Source: Deltaproteobacteria bacterium (GTDB lineage Bacteria > Myxococcota_A > Polyangia > Haliangiales > JADYYK01). From it: a stretch of 64,000 nt of DNA. Of this stretch, positions 1 through 8,589 are shown piece by piece. Within the stretch, counting starts at the first letter, position 1. Each line of letters starts with the position of its first letter. Under the pieces are notes generated by a model. The model worked only from the letters and a program-made list of their open reading frames with translations. It was not told the DNA's origin and searched no databases. The stretch lies in the NCBI GenBank assembly GCA_020853705.1, contig JADYYK010000227.1, positions 46,832-110,831 of the forward strand. The letters are read 5' to 3'. Both the position numbers and the translations under genes were made by a program.

Positions 1-1
1 G

Positions 2-229
2 CAGTGGCTGGCGCTCGAGCTGCTGGAGCGCGGGGTGCTGGCGCAGCCGGCGGCGTTGCGCTGGAACGTGCTCAAGCTGGAGCCACCGCTGATCGTCGAC
101 GAGGCCGAGGTCGACCAGCTGGCGCGGGTGGTGGTGGAGGCGCTCGAGGTCTGTCGCGAGCCGGCGCGCATGATGGCCGCGATCGCGCGGCGGGTGGGCC
201 GGCAGTGGAGGCAGGGATGGGCGTACTGA
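2..229 (+). CDS. Class III aminotransferase, C-terminal fragment (5' end outside window)
   Basis: Only the last 75 codons are visible; the frame is open from base 2 to a TGA at 227-229. The segment RWNVLKLEPPLIV followed by DEAEVDQL resembles the C-terminal end of PLP-dependent class III (ornithine/GABA type) aminotransferases, where a strand with an N-x-L-x-x-x-P-P-L pattern precedes a closing helix. The PLP lysine would lie upstream of the window. The gene overlaps the next start codon (217) by 13 bases, so it is probably the upstream member of the same operon as the radical SAM gene. The family call rests on a short tail and is moderate. Confidence 0.55.
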   Translation, partial: QWLALELLERGVLAQPAALRWNVLKLEPPLIVDEAEVDQLARVVVEALEVCREPARMMAAIARRVGRQWRQGWAY

Positions 230-1241
230 CCACCCTGCGCGAGGTCCGCAAGGAGGCGGCGTTCGCGCTGGGGATCGCGCGGCGGCGGCCGTTCCAGGTC
301 CTGGTGCAGGTCACCAACCGCTGCAACATGCGCTGCTCGTTCTGCGACTTCTGGCCCAACGGGGTGGCGCGCTCGCAGGAGCTGGACCTGTCCGACTTCC
401 AGCGGGTGGCGCGCGAGCTCAGCGGGCTGGGCACCTTCCTGGTGTCGATCGAGGGCGGCGAGCCGACGCTGCGGCCCGATCTGGTGGAGATCGTGCGCGC
501 GTTCGCGGCGCACCACGTGCCGCTGCTGTACACCAACGGCTGGTACATCGACGCGGCGCTGGCGCGGGCGTTGTTCGCGGCCGGCCTGGTGCAGGTCGGG
601 GTCTCGATCGACTTCCCGGACGCGGCGCGCCAGGACGCCAAGCGTGGCCTGGACGGCGGCTTCGAGCGGGCCTGGCGCGCGGTGGAGCTTCTGCGTGACG
701 CCGCGCCACACGGTGGCCGCCAGGTCCACGTGATGTCGGTGGTGATGCAGGAGACCGTGGACGGCCTGGATGAGCTGTGCCAGATGAGCGCGGCGCGCGG
801 GGTCAACCACGCCATCACGCTGCTGTCGACCAAGGGCTTCCGGCGCGGCAGCTTGCCCATGGTGGACCAGCCGCCGCTGGCGCCGGTCAGCGCCAGGCTG
901 CGCGAGCTGTGGCGCCGCCACCCGCACCTGCGCACGTTCCGCGACTATGTCGAGCGCGCCGATGACTACCTGACCGGGGGCGCGCTGCCGCGCTGCCGCG
1001 CCGGTGAGGCCAGCTTCAACATCGATCACGTCGGCAACGTGTCGCCGTGCATCGAGAAGATCGACATGCAGATGGGCAACGTGCGGCGCGAGCCCTTGGC
1101 GGACATCGTGGCGCGCATGCGTGGGCTCGACGCGGTGGCGAAGTGTCAGGATTGCTGGACCATCTGTCGCGGCTTCACCCAGGCCATGGACGGCGGCGGG
1201 GCCGCGGCGTGGCTGGATCTGGCGCAGCGGATGCGGTCACG

Positions 1242-1245
<4 letters not shown>
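217..1245 (+). CDS. Radical SAM/SPASM-type enzyme
   Basis: 342 residues from the ATG at 217; the frame is open further upstream, but that extension is low-complexity Ala/Gly/Arg sequence and would overlap the aminotransferase entirely. The radical SAM signature CNMRCSFC (C-x3-C-x2-C) lies near residue 32, followed by an SIEGGEPTLR motif. The C-terminal third carries CRAGEASFNIDHVGNVSPC and a later CQDCWTIC, a cysteine pattern like the SPASM/twitch domains that hold auxiliary Fe-S clusters in peptide- or cofactor-modifying enzymes. The substrate is unknown. It is coupled on both sides: a 13-base overlap with the aminotransferase and a 4-base ATGA overlap with the next ORF. Confidence 0.85.
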
Positions 1246-1486
<241 letters not shown>

Positions 1487-1487
<1 letters not shown>

Positions 1488-2116
1488 TGTTGCCGAGTGG
1501 CCTGCTGGTGACGCTCGAGCTGGCGCTCGGTCCCGAGGCCGAGCCCGCAGTCCTCACGGCGTTGACCCTGGGCATGTTCCGCGAGGACGTGGTCATGCTG
1601 CCGGGGCTCGCGCTGCAGAGCCCGAGTTTCGGCCACCTCTACCCGCGGTCACGCGCGCGCTGCAGCCGGCTGTTCGCGCGTGCCGTCGCGACCGCACGCA
1701 CCCGCGGCACGCTCGCGGGCGCCTTCGACCTCGGCCGTGCCGTCCATGTGCTGACCGACATGGCGTGCCCGGCGCACGCCCTGGCGGTGCCACACTACCT
1801 GCACGACCCCTTCGAGCGCTGGGTCGAGCGCCACGTCGCCGAGCTGGCCGAGCTGCCGGTGCCCGCGCTGCCCGCGGGGGTCGCGGTCGCCGCCGCCGCG
1901 ACTGGCGCGCCCGCCGTCCTGGTCGATTCACTCGCCGCCGCCGCGCGTCGCCACGCGGTCGACCGCACCCAGCTGCCCTTCACACCAGCGCGCCGTCGCG
2001 GCGACCTCCGCGTCGGCCCGGCCGACCGGGCGCGCCAGGCGCGCGAGCTGATCCCTCTGGCAGCCGCCCACGTGCGCGCGCTGCTGGCCGCGCACGCCGG
2101 CCAGCAGGCGCGCTGA
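1487..2116 (+). CDS. Zinc-dependent phospholipase C-like / S1-P1 nuclease fold protein
   Basis: 209 residues from the ATG at 1487, which shares one base with the preceding TGA (TGATG). The core DLGRAVHVLTDMACPAH followed by HDPFERWVERH matches the zinc phospholipase C / P1 nuclease family, where H-x3-D and a downstream H-x(n)-E bind the trinuclear zinc centre; SFGHLY near residue 47 would supply another His. The usual N-terminal Trp and signal peptide are absent from this start, so it may be intracellular or divergent. The enzymatic substrate (phospholipid or nucleic acid) cannot be told. It is the last gene of the aminotransferase/radical SAM operon. Confidence 0.6.
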
Positions 2117-2137
2117 CCGGCTGCCGCGTCCGCCGTG

Positions 2138-3181
2138 TCAGTCCGCGTCGCCGTCGTCCACGGCCTCGTCCACCGCCGCCCGCAGCGCCTCGTCGAAGTC
2201 GAGGTAGATCAGCGTGCCGGAGTCATCGTCCCAGGTGTACTCGAGGAGCCGCAGCGTGCCCAACCCGCGCAGCGGCGCGCGCCCGGTGGCGCGCAGCTCG
2301 GCGGCGATCTCGTCGAGACCGACCCCGACCTCGAGGTCGACCGTGACCCGCGGCCCGTTGTACTGGCTGGGCAGCTGCAGCTCGAGGTCACCCGCGCGGC
2401 AGGTCTCCTCCGACGCCAGCCGGTACATGAACGCCTCTTCCGCCAGCACACCCGGCGCGACCTTGTCGGCCAGCGCACGTGACGCCACGAACAGCGGCAT
2501 CGCCTGCGCGCGCAGCCCGGGCACCCGCGTGGTCACGTTGACGAACCGCCCCAGCCCGGTGCGCACCGCGACGTTGTCCAGGAACAGCGCACAGCGCGCC
2601 ATGTCCTTCATGCGCACATAGCCCTCGAGCCACACCTGCTGCCCGCCCGACAGCCGCGCGTGCGCGACCGCCAGATCCCCCCAGGTGATCCCCAGCCCCG
2701 CCTGACAATGATCACAGTCGATCTCGTCGTCCTCCCGCCCATCGACCTCGACCCGCTCCACCGTCACGACACTCTCGTCGTCCTCGCCCTCGTCCTCGCC
2801 CTCGTCCTCGTCCTCGCCCTCATCCTCGTCCTCATCCTCATCGTCCTCCCCCTCGTCGTCCTCATCCTCATCCTCGTCGTCCTCGTCCTCGTCCTCGTCC
2901 CCGTCCCCGTCCTCGTCCTCATCCTCATCCTCATCCTCATCCTCCCCCTCGTCCTCATCCTCATCCTCCCCCTCGTCCTCCCCCTCGAGCTTCCCTCGCG
3001 CCTCGCGCACCATCCCGAACAGCTCACGCTGCACCTCGTCCGAAAACACCCGCTCGCCATGCGGTGCCCGGCGCGCCAGCCAGTCGCGCTGCCCCAGCAC
3101 CAGCCCGGTGGCAAACTCCCCGCACCCGGGGCACGCCACCACGACATCCTCGACCTCACGCGCGTTCTTCGCCTGGAACAT
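2138..3181 (-). CDS. Split zinc-ribbon protein with long acidic repeat insert
   Basis: 347 residues; ATG at 3181 preceded by an AGGAGG-type Shine-Dalgarno sequence. CPGC (C17, C20) and CDHC (C156, C159) look like the two halves of a zinc ribbon. Between them lies an almost pure Glu/Asp(/Gly) tract at residues about 66-140, encoded by degenerate GAGGAC/GAGGAT hexamers. The C-terminal half (residues about 160-347) has mixed alpha/beta composition, a GGQQVWLEGYVR segment and several FVASRAL/DLEVGVGL stretches; I do not recognise its family. No signal peptide. It lies 18 bases upstream of no partner on its own strand but the following two minus-strand genes may be a separate unit. Function unknown; the acidic arm could bind basic proteins or cations. 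Confidence 0.7.
   Translation of the reverse strand: MFQAKNAREVEDVVVACPGCGEFATGLVLGQRDWLARRAPHGERVFSDEVQRELFGMVREARGKLEGEDEGEDEDEDEGEDEDEDEDEDEDGDGDEDEDEDDEDEDEDDEGEDDEDEDEDEGEDEDEGEDEGEDDESVVTVERVEVDGREDDEIDCDHCQAGLGITWGDLAVAHARLSGGQQVWLEGYVRMKDMARCALFLDNVAVRTGLGRFVNVTTRVPGLRAQAMPLFVASRALADKVAPGVLAEEAFMYRLASEETCRAGDLELQLPSQYNGPRVTVDLEVGVGLDEIAAELRATGRAPLRGLGTLRLLEYTWDDDSGTLIYLDFDEALRAAVDEAVDDGDAD
2764..2986 (-). repeat. Degenerate hexanucleotide tract coding for an acidic Glu/Asp run
   Basis: About 37 tandem hexamers of GAGGAC, GAGGAT, GAGGGC and similar on the minus strand. The protein reads (Glu-Asp)n with scattered Gly. Imperfection of the units suggests an older expansion than the perfect tracts at 1391 and 63875. 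Confidence 0.9.
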
Positions 3182-3199
3182 CCCAGTCCTCCTGTCTCC

Positions 3200-3634
3200 T
3201 CAGTCCCGCAAGCTCGCGACCCACTGCTCGAAGAAGGCCGCCTGCTGGTCCACCCGGCTCGGCTTGACGCCCGGCGCGGTCTCGAAGATCGACACCAGAT
3301 CAGCGGTCAACGCCTGCCTTCCCATTGTCAGCCTGTAAGCCTTCTGGCCCGCGCCCATGCTGCGGCTCATGCCGGAAGGATACACGTCCAGGCTGCTGCC
3401 ATTGCACACCAGCAGCCGCCCGGTCGCCTCCAGCTCGCGCCGGAGCTGGGTCAGCGCCGCGAAGCAGTCCTCCGCCACCGCCTGCAACTCCTCGCCACCC
3501 AGCACCAGCCGCACCAGCACCGCACCGGCGTCCCCCGGGGCCTCCTCCCAGACCCACAGCTCCCCCGCCGAGGCGCCGCCGCCAGCCTCGAGCACCTCGA
3601 CCGGGAATCGCTCGGCCTCCGCGCGCTCAGCCAT
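3200..3634 (-). CDS. Conserved-looking small protein, unknown function
   Basis: 144 residues from the ATG at 3634; a longer reading (to 3661) would extend further into the upstream gene. Starts MAERAEAERFPVEVLEAG, moderately acidic, no signal peptide or membrane segment. The sequence alternates short beta-like segments (LWVWEEAPGD, VLVRLVLGG) with a helix AVAEDCFAALTQLRRELEATG and a LLVCNGSSLDVYPSGMSRSMG segment, suggestive of a compact alpha/beta fold. It overlaps the end of the lipoprotein gene 3627-4181 by 8 bases, so the two are probably cotranscribed. No family recognised. Confidence 0.6.
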   Translation of the reverse strand: MAERAEAERFPVEVLEAGGGASAGELWVWEEAPGDAGAVLVRLVLGGEELQAVAEDCFAALTQLRRELEATGRLLVCNGSSLDVYPSGMSRSMGAGQKAYRLTMGRQALTADLVSIFETAPGVKPSRVDQQAAFFEQWVASLRD

Positions 3635-4181
3635 CGAGGGCGTGGGACAGGATCTCGCCACGACGCTGGCGGTAGTCGGCCTCGGGGACGACCTGCAGCT
3701 CCTCGACCATGCGCAGCTCCATGCCGTGGCCCCGGTAGGTCTTCTCGACGTGCAGGCCGGTCGGGGTCACGGTGTCAGAGGACGTCACCACGCCGCCGTC
3801 GGGCATCTTCGAGGTCGACTGCCAGGCGGTCCAGGCCCAGTCGGGGCCGCTGAGCTGGCCGTCGCCGGTGAAGGCGCCGCTGGCCTCGGTCATGGTGAAG
3901 GCGGCGCCCTTGACCTTCATGGTGACCACGTACTCGGCGGCGGGGCGGTGGCCGTCGCCGGCCTGGGCCACGCGCTCGATGATGGTGCGGTCCCCGCGCG
4001 AGACCAGGCGCTCGACGGCGACGGCGCTGTCTGCGACCTGCTGCTCGCCGACGAAGGCCTGGCTGGTGCCGACATAGTAGGTCGCGGCGGGCGGCGTCGG
4101 CGGCAGCGGCGCCGCCGGCTTGTGGGACGACCCGCAGGCGACGAGACACAGCGGCAGGAGCACCATCGACCAGGGCTTCAT
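3627..4181 (-). CDS. Putative lipoprotein, unknown function
   Basis: 184 residues. The N-terminus MKPWSMVLLPLCLVACGSS is a short lipoprotein signal peptide with lipobox LVAC, then a Pro/Ala linker and a beta-rich domain (VVTMKVKGAAFTMTEASG, then FTGDGQLSG) of the type found in small myxobacterial surface lipoproteins. A pair of basic or charged segments (EKTYRGHG, EADYRQRRGE) near the end might be ligand-facing. No clear Shine-Dalgarno sequence; a TTTGCT hexamer sits 6 nt before the start but is a poor -10 match. Overlaps the next gene by 8 bases. Function unknown. Confidence 0.65.
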   Translation of the reverse strand: MKPWSMVLLPLCLVACGSSHKPAAPLPPTPPAATYYVGTSQAFVGEQQVADSAVAVERLVSRGDRTIIERVAQAGDGHRPAAEYVVTMKVKGAAFTMTEASGAFTGDGQLSGPDWAWTAWQSTSKMPDGGVVTSSDTVTPTGLHVEKTYRGHGMELRMVEELQVVPEADYRQRRGEILSHALDG

Positions 4182-4263
4182 GGCCGCAGCAAAGCGCGCC
4201 TGCCGCCCTTCCGCAACCGCATTGTGCGCCCTGAGACCAGCGGGCCGATGCGCGCGCCGGTGC

Positions 4264-4269
4264 TAGACT
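4264..4269 (+). promoter_or_regulatory. Candidate extended -10 box TGCTAGACT before the GAF-PAS-GGDEF gene
   Basis: TAGACT preceded by TG-n (4261-4269), in the 99-base gap between divergent genes. It would give a leader of only about 5 nt before the GTG at 4281. No matching -35 box is evident. Confidence 0.4.
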
Positions 4270-4280
4270 GACCCGCTGTC

Positions 4281-6041
4281 GTGTCCGAACCCTCGCGTCC
4301 TCTCGATGATCCCGCGCGCCTCGAGCTGCTGCGCGCGACCGGCCTGCTGGACTCTCCGATCGATCCCGCGATGGAGCGCTACACGCGGCTGGCGGCGGCG
4401 CTGCTGAAGGCGCCCACGGCGCTGCTGACGCTGGTCGACGACCGGCGCCTGTTCTTCGCCGGCGCGTCCGGCCTGGCCGAGCCGTGGGCGACCCGGCGCG
4501 AGACCCCGCTGTCGCACTCGCTGTGTCGCCAGGTCGTCGAGCGCCGCAGCGCCCTGCTGGTGGCCGACGTCGCGGCCGACCGCGAGCTGGCCGCGCACGG
4601 CGGCGTGCGCGAGCTCGGCATCGTCGCCTATGCCGGCGTGCCGCTGCTGGTGGGCGCGCGCAAGGACGCCCTCGGCGTGCTGTGCACCATCGACCGCGCC
4701 CCGCACCCGTGGACGCGAGCCGAGCAGGGGCTGCTCGAGGAGCTGGCCGCCTGTGTGGTCAGCGAGCTCGAGCTCCGGCTGGAGCGGCGCCGCCTGCGCG
4801 TGGTCGAGGACACCTACCGGGCGCTGCTCGACGGCGGCCGGGATGGGGCGCTGTCGGTCGATCGCGACCTCAACGTCACCGCGATCAACCGCGCCTGGCT
4901 GGAGCACCACCGGCGCGGCGGCTCGGGCACGCTGGAGGTCGGGCGCCCGCTGCTGCCGCAGCTGCCCGGCGAGCTGCGCGCGCCGCTGCAAGGCGGCCTG
5001 GAGCGCGCGCTGGCCGGTGAGACCTCCACGCTGGAGCTGCCGGCCCCCAGCGAGGGCCGCGACTTCCGCGTCCACCTGGCCCCCATCCTGGCCGGGGCGG
5101 CCGTGGTCGGCGCCACCATCTATGTCCGCGACGTCACCGCGCGCCTGCGCGCCGAGGCCGAGCTGCGCGAGCAGACCGAGACCCTGCACGCGGTGCTCGA
5201 GCACATGGGCGACGCCGTCATCGTCGCCGACAAGAGCGGCGCCACCATCATGGTCAACCCCGCGATGGTGCGGCTGTACTCGCACGGCATCGGCAAGATG
5301 AGCGGCGACTACTCGGTGGCGTTCGGGATCTACCGCGCGGACGGCAGCGAGCTCATACCCTACGCCGAGACACCCATCCAGCGCGCGGTGCGCGGCGAGG
5401 CGGTCGACAACGGCGAGCTCTTGATCCGCAGCCCCGATCACCCCGAGGGCATCATCACCAGCGCGACCGCGCGCCCGCTGCGCGCCGCCGACGGCAGCAT
5501 CCGCGGCGCGGTCTCGGTGGTGCGCGACATCACCGCCGAGCGTCGCGCCGCCCAGGCGCTCAGCGAACACGCGCGCGGCATGCGCGGCGCCGCCACCATC
5601 GACGACCAGACCGGGCTGCGCAACCGGCGCGGCTTCGCCAGCCTGGGCGCGCAGCAGCTGACCGCGGCCGCCAGCGCGGGCAGCGCCCTGGTGCTGGCGC
5701 GGCTCGACGTCACCGGGCTGCCCCGGCTGGCCGCGGAGGCCGGCCCGGCGGCCGTCGACCAGCTGCTCGGCGACATCGCCTGGCTGCTCAGCGAGGCGCT
5801 GCACGACGACGATCTGGTGGCGCACTTCGGCGGCGGCGCCTTCGCCGTGCTGGCCCGCGCCGATCTCGACCTGGCCGCGCTGTCGGCGCGGGTCGGCGAG
5901 CGACTGGCCCAGGACCTCGGGCCCCGCGTGAGCAGGCCGACCTTCGCGCTGGTCAGCGCGAGCTTCGACCCGCAGGCGCCAGTGTCGATCGAGACCTTGC
6001 TGGCGGGTGTCGAGGGCACCCTGATGGCGCGCCACAGCTGA
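4281..6041 (+). CDS. GAF-PAS-PAS sensor with degenerate GGDEF domain
   Basis: 586 residues, GTG start. Residues about 15-170 form a GAF domain (RLELLRATGLLDSP, LSHSLCRQVVERR, YAGVPLL). Two PAS-like units follow (about 175-285 and 290-425; MGDAVIVADKSGATIMVNPAM in the second). The last ~160 residues are GGDEF-like: DDQTGLRNRRGF corresponds to the usual D-x-L-T-G-L-x-N-R-R, but the signature loop reads HFGGGAFAVL, i.e. GGGAF in place of GG(D/E)EF. The metal- and catalysis-essential acidic pair is therefore lost, so diguanylate cyclase activity is unlikely; a GTP/c-di-GMP-sensing or dimerising role is more likely. No membrane segments; cytosolic. Standalone gene. Confidence 0.85.
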   Translation: MSEPSRPLDDPARLELLRATGLLDSPIDPAMERYTRLAAALLKAPTALLTLVDDRRLFFAGASGLAEPWATRRETPLSHSLCRQVVERRSALLVADVAADRELAAHGGVRELGIVAYAGVPLLVGARKDALGVLCTIDRAPHPWTRAEQGLLEELAACVVSELELRLERRRLRVVEDTYRALLDGGRDGALSVDRDLNVTAINRAWLEHHRRGGSGTLEVGRPLLPQLPGELRAPLQGGLERALAGETSTLELPAPSEGRDFRVHLAPILAGAAVVGATIYVRDVTARLRAEAELREQTETLHAVLEHMGDAVIVADKSGATIMVNPAMVRLYSHGIGKMSGDYSVAFGIYRADGSELIPYAETPIQRAVRGEAVDNGELLIRSPDHPEGIITSATARPLRAADGSIRGAVSVVRDITAERRAAQALSEHARGMRGAATIDDQTGLRNRRGFASLGAQQLTAAASAGSALVLARLDVTGLPRLAAEAGPAAVDQLLGDIAWLLSEALHDDDLVAHFGGGAFAVLARADLDLAALSARVGERLAQDLGPRVSRPTFALVSASFDPQAPVSIETLLAGVEGTLMARHS

Positions 6042-6074
6042 GCACGGCCAGCCGTCGCGCGCGGCGCGCTGCGC

Positions 6075-6887
6075 TCAGCGCCACCAGTCGCGCTTGGCCA
6101 GGAAGTCGACCAGGCGGGTCACGGGGTCCGCTGCACTCGCGCCGGCGGGCGCCACCGCCGCCCTGGCCTCGAGGAAGTCGAGGAACCTCTCCAGCGCGGT
6201 GTGGAGCTGGTCGCGCGCGCTGCGGTAGCTCGAGCGCCCCGCCAGGGTGCCCCCCGCGGCCAGCGCGGCACCCGCGCCCCAGGTCACCAGCTCGGTCGGG
6301 ATGGGCAACATCACCGCGCCGACCACGGCCGCGCCGGTGCCCAGCACCAGCGCGGTGGCGGCCCCGCCGGCGCGGCTCGAGCGCAGCCGGCGGGCGTCGA
6401 CGCGCAGCTGCACCAGCACAGGGTGGGCGCCGCCGGGGACCTCGGCGATGCGGACCTCGATGTCGACGTCGCGCGGCAAGCGGTACGGGCCAGCCTTGAA
6501 GGTGCGGCGCAGCCAGGTCATCACGCCGCTGGCGCTCTCCCACACCGTGACCTCGCCACGTCGCCGCTTGACCTGGAAGCCCTGCACCTCGAGGAACTGG
6601 TCGACCGCCGCGCGTACGCTGGCCAGGTCCCCGGGCACATGGCGGCGCGCCTCGGTCATGGTGGGGCCGAACACCTTGTCGAGCAGCCCGGGGTCGGCCT
6701 GCGGCTCCAGCAGGCCGGCGCGCGACTCGGCCAGGGCCTGCTTCAGCGCCGCCTGCGACATGCCGAGCTCCTCGGCCACGCGCTCGAGATCGCCGGTGGA
6801 GATGTCGTCGCTGTCGGAGCGTCGCTCCAGCTCGGCGGTGCGGCGCAGGATGAGCTCGACCTGGCGACGCGAGAACTGCTCGGGCAT
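6075..6887 (-). CDS. Membrane protein with N-terminal helical regulator-like segment
   Basis: 270 residues from the ATG at 6887. Residues 1-60 (FSRRQVELILRRTAELERR, GDLERVAEELGMSQAALKQAL) form a helical, helix-turn-helix-like segment often seen at the start of uncharacterised myxobacterial proteins. Two hydrophobic helices follow at about residues 180-225 (ATALVLGTGAAVVGAVMLPI, TWGAGAALAAGGTLAG), with a further soluble helix at the C-terminus. It lies 41 bases downstream of the zinc-ribbon membrane protein gene and has its own TACACT box 6 nt before the start, so it may also be transcribed alone. Function unknown. Confidence 0.65.
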   Translation of the reverse strand: MPEQFSRRQVELILRRTAELERRSDSDDISTGDLERVAEELGMSQAALKQALAESRAGLLEPQADPGLLDKVFGPTMTEARRHVPGDLASVRAAVDQFLEVQGFQVKRRRGEVTVWESASGVMTWLRRTFKAGPYRLPRDVDIEVRIAEVPGGAHPVLVQLRVDARRLRSSRAGGAATALVLGTGAAVVGAVMLPIPTELVTWGAGAALAAGGTLAGRSSYRSARDQLHTALERFLDFLEARAAVAPAGASAADPVTRLVDFLAKRDWWR

Positions 6888-6893
6888 GCCGCA

Positions 6894-6899
6894 AGTGTA
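6894..6899 (-). promoter_or_regulatory. Candidate -10 box TACACT, leaderless geometry
   Basis: TACACT on the minus strand, exactly 6 nt before the ATG at 6887, in a 41-base gap. No Shine-Dalgarno sequence is present. Confidence 0.45.
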
Positions 6900-6928
6900 A
6901 GCACCGCTCGCGCGGGTGTCGCGCCGAT

Positions 6929-7699
6929 CTACAGCGGCGCCAGCGAGGCCAGGATGGCGTCCAGGTGGCCGAGCGCCGCGTCGTCCAGGCGCGCGTGCAG
7001 GTGCGCCCAGGCCACGCCGCTGGCGGTGGGCCAGAACTGCACCACGTGCACGCGATCCGCGGTGCGGGCGCCGCAGCGCATCGCCACCGGCGGCACCGGC
7101 TGGCAGGGCTCGATGCGTGCATCCTTCATGAAGCGCAGCTTCTCCCGGCTGAAGTTGTGCGTCACGAACTCGAAGAAGTTGTGCGCGATGGCCTCGATGT
7201 AGCGCGGGTCCTCGTAGGCCTCGACCACGATGGTCAGGCGCGCGTGCGGCGCGCTGGCCCGGCCGCCGCGGAAGAAGCTGGCGCTGCGCACCTGGGCGTA
7301 GCTCTCCTTGCGCCCGTTCTCGAACCAGGCCCCGTCGGCGATGCGCCTGCGCTCGCTGCGGTCCTGGTGAAGGTGGCGCCAGCCAGCCGGGAACTGCAGG
7401 CGAGCGCGCAGCGTCTGCGAGGCCCAGCTGCCGGCGACCGACTCGGATGGGTGCTTGCGCCGCTCGCGCCAGGCGGCGCCGAAGCGCCACCAGCCCAGGG
7501 CGGCGGCGCCGAGCAGCGCGAGCACCAGCAGCGGGACCCACAGCTGGGCGCCCTTGGTCTCGGGCTGGGCGCGGGCCGGTTCGCGCAGCACGCCCTGCTT
7601 GCACGCGGGACAGACCCGCGAGGTCGGGCCGCTCACCTCGACGACGTGGCCGCACTGGCTGCAGATCAGCGTCACGGGGGACGCATCCGGAGAGGGCAC
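6929..7699 (-). CDS. Zinc-ribbon membrane-anchored protein
   Basis: 256 residues, GTG start at 7699 chosen because it precedes the zinc ribbon and follows a TATAGT box at leaderless spacing; the frame is open upstream. ICSQCGHVVEV...CPACKQG (two C-x2-C pairs, residues about 12-32) is a zinc ribbon, followed by one membrane helix (LWVPLLVLALLGAAALGWW, residues about 55-75). The remainder is a soluble domain with an ARLQFPAGWRHLHQ segment and alternating strands, possibly related to the PsbP-like or DcrB-like folds that begin with 'F.iplPaGW'; this is inference only. Probably faces the periplasm. Confidence 0.6.
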   Translation of the reverse strand: MPSPDASPVTLICSQCGHVVEVSGPTSRVCPACKQGVLREPARAQPETKGAQLWVPLLVLALLGAAALGWWRFGAAWRERRKHPSESVAGSWASQTLRARLQFPAGWRHLHQDRSERRRIADGAWFENGRKESYAQVRSASFFRGGRASAPHARLTIVVEAYEDPRYIEAIAHNFFEFVTHNFSREKLRFMKDARIEPCQPVPPVAMRCGARTADRVHVVQFWPTASGVAWAHLHARLDDAALGHLDAILASLAPL

Positions 7700-7705
7700 G
7701 GCACG

Positions 7706-7711
7706 ACTATA
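7706..7711 (-). promoter_or_regulatory. Candidate -10 box TATAGT, leaderless geometry
   Basis: TATAGT on the minus strand, exactly 6 nt before the GTG at 7699. The rest of the 187-base gap (7712-7886) shows nothing else I can interpret. Confidence 0.5.
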
Positions 7712-7886
7712 GCCAGGTGCGCGTCCTGGTGCTGGCCCGGCTGCCACTCTTTGCCAGCGCGCCGCGCGCCTCATCTCGCTCAGCGTGGGCGCGTCGAGCT
7801 TGCCCGGTCCGATGGCAGCCTTCCTGGCCCGCGAGTACAGCCGATGAGGCCGCGGTGTCCGCGGTCGACGCCGGTCGACACGGTCG

Positions 7887-8576
7887 TCAGCGGCGGAAGG
7901 CGACCACCATGTTGATGGTCGTCGCCACCGGGCTGCCGGCCAGGGTCGCTGGCTGAAACTGCCAGCTGCGCGCGGCGGCCAGGGCCGCGGTCGTGAAGGG
8001 GGCGGCACCGGAGAGCGCCTGCACTGCGGTGACCGAGCCATCGCGGCCGATGCTGACGCGCAGGGTCACCCGGGCGTCGGTGATGGCGGGGTCGGCGTCG
8101 GGGGGAAACGCCGGGGTGGCGTTGTCGGGCGCGGGCACGGGCATGGCGCGCGGTCGGTCGTCGCTCGCCATCGGGCCGACGGAGCCGACGGTGCCGCCGG
8201 CGACCCCACTGCCGGTAGCGACGCCAGCCTCGACTCCGCCCGCGACGGCGATGGGTTCGAGGTCGTCGGGCGGCGCGCCGGGGGGCAGGTGGTCGAGGTC
8301 GACAGGGGGTGGCAGCTTGCGCACCAGGGGCACCGGCCTCGGCCCCAGCGGGAGCGGGAGCTTCGCCGGGGGCGGCATCACCGCGGGCGCCGCCGGTTCG
8401 GGGGGCGCGAGGACCGGCGTCGGCGGGGTGGCCGAGACAACCGGGGCTGCGGGGCTGCTGACCACGGGGCGGCTGGCGGGGTCGTCGCGCCGCGGCGTGC
8501 GCTTGCAGCCAGCGCCCGCCATCGCGAGCGCCGTCAGCAGCAACATGGTGATGTGACTCGGGCTGACCGCCAACAT
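7887..8576 (-). CDS. Proline-rich lipoprotein with TonB-like C-terminal domain
   Basis: 229 residues from the ATG at 8576 (an in-frame ATG at 8546 is an alternative). A short hydrophobic leader ends in AGAGC, a weak lipobox, then a long Pro/Ala linker (residues about 28-160). The last 70 residues fit the TonB C-terminal fold: ITDARVTLRVSIGRDGSV, then FTTAALAAARSWQFQPA and a final strand INMVVAFRR, with the usual 'G.V.....S....ld.aAl.a...W.F.PA' pattern. Such stand-alone TonB tails are frequent in myxobacteria and may link energy coupling or protein complexes in the envelope. No ExbBD neighbours here. Confidence 0.75.
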   Translation of the reverse strand: MLAVSPSHITMLLLTALAMAGAGCKRTPRRDDPASRPVVSSPAAPVVSATPPTPVLAPPEPAAPAVMPPPAKLPLPLGPRPVPLVRKLPPPVDLDHLPPGAPPDDLEPIAVAGGVEAGVATGSGVAGGTVGSVGPMASDDRPRAMPVPAPDNATPAFPPDADPAITDARVTLRVSIGRDGSVTAVQALSGAAPFTTAALAAARSWQFQPATLAGSPVATTINMVVAFRR

Positions 8577-8583
8577 CCCGGCG

Positions 8584-8589
8584 AGTCTA
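8584..8589 (-). promoter_or_regulatory. Possible -10 box TAGACT before the TonB-like gene
   Basis: TAGACT 7 nt before the ATG at 8576. Its TAG is also the stop codon of the upstream gene, so the match is partly forced and evidence is weak. Confidence 0.25.
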
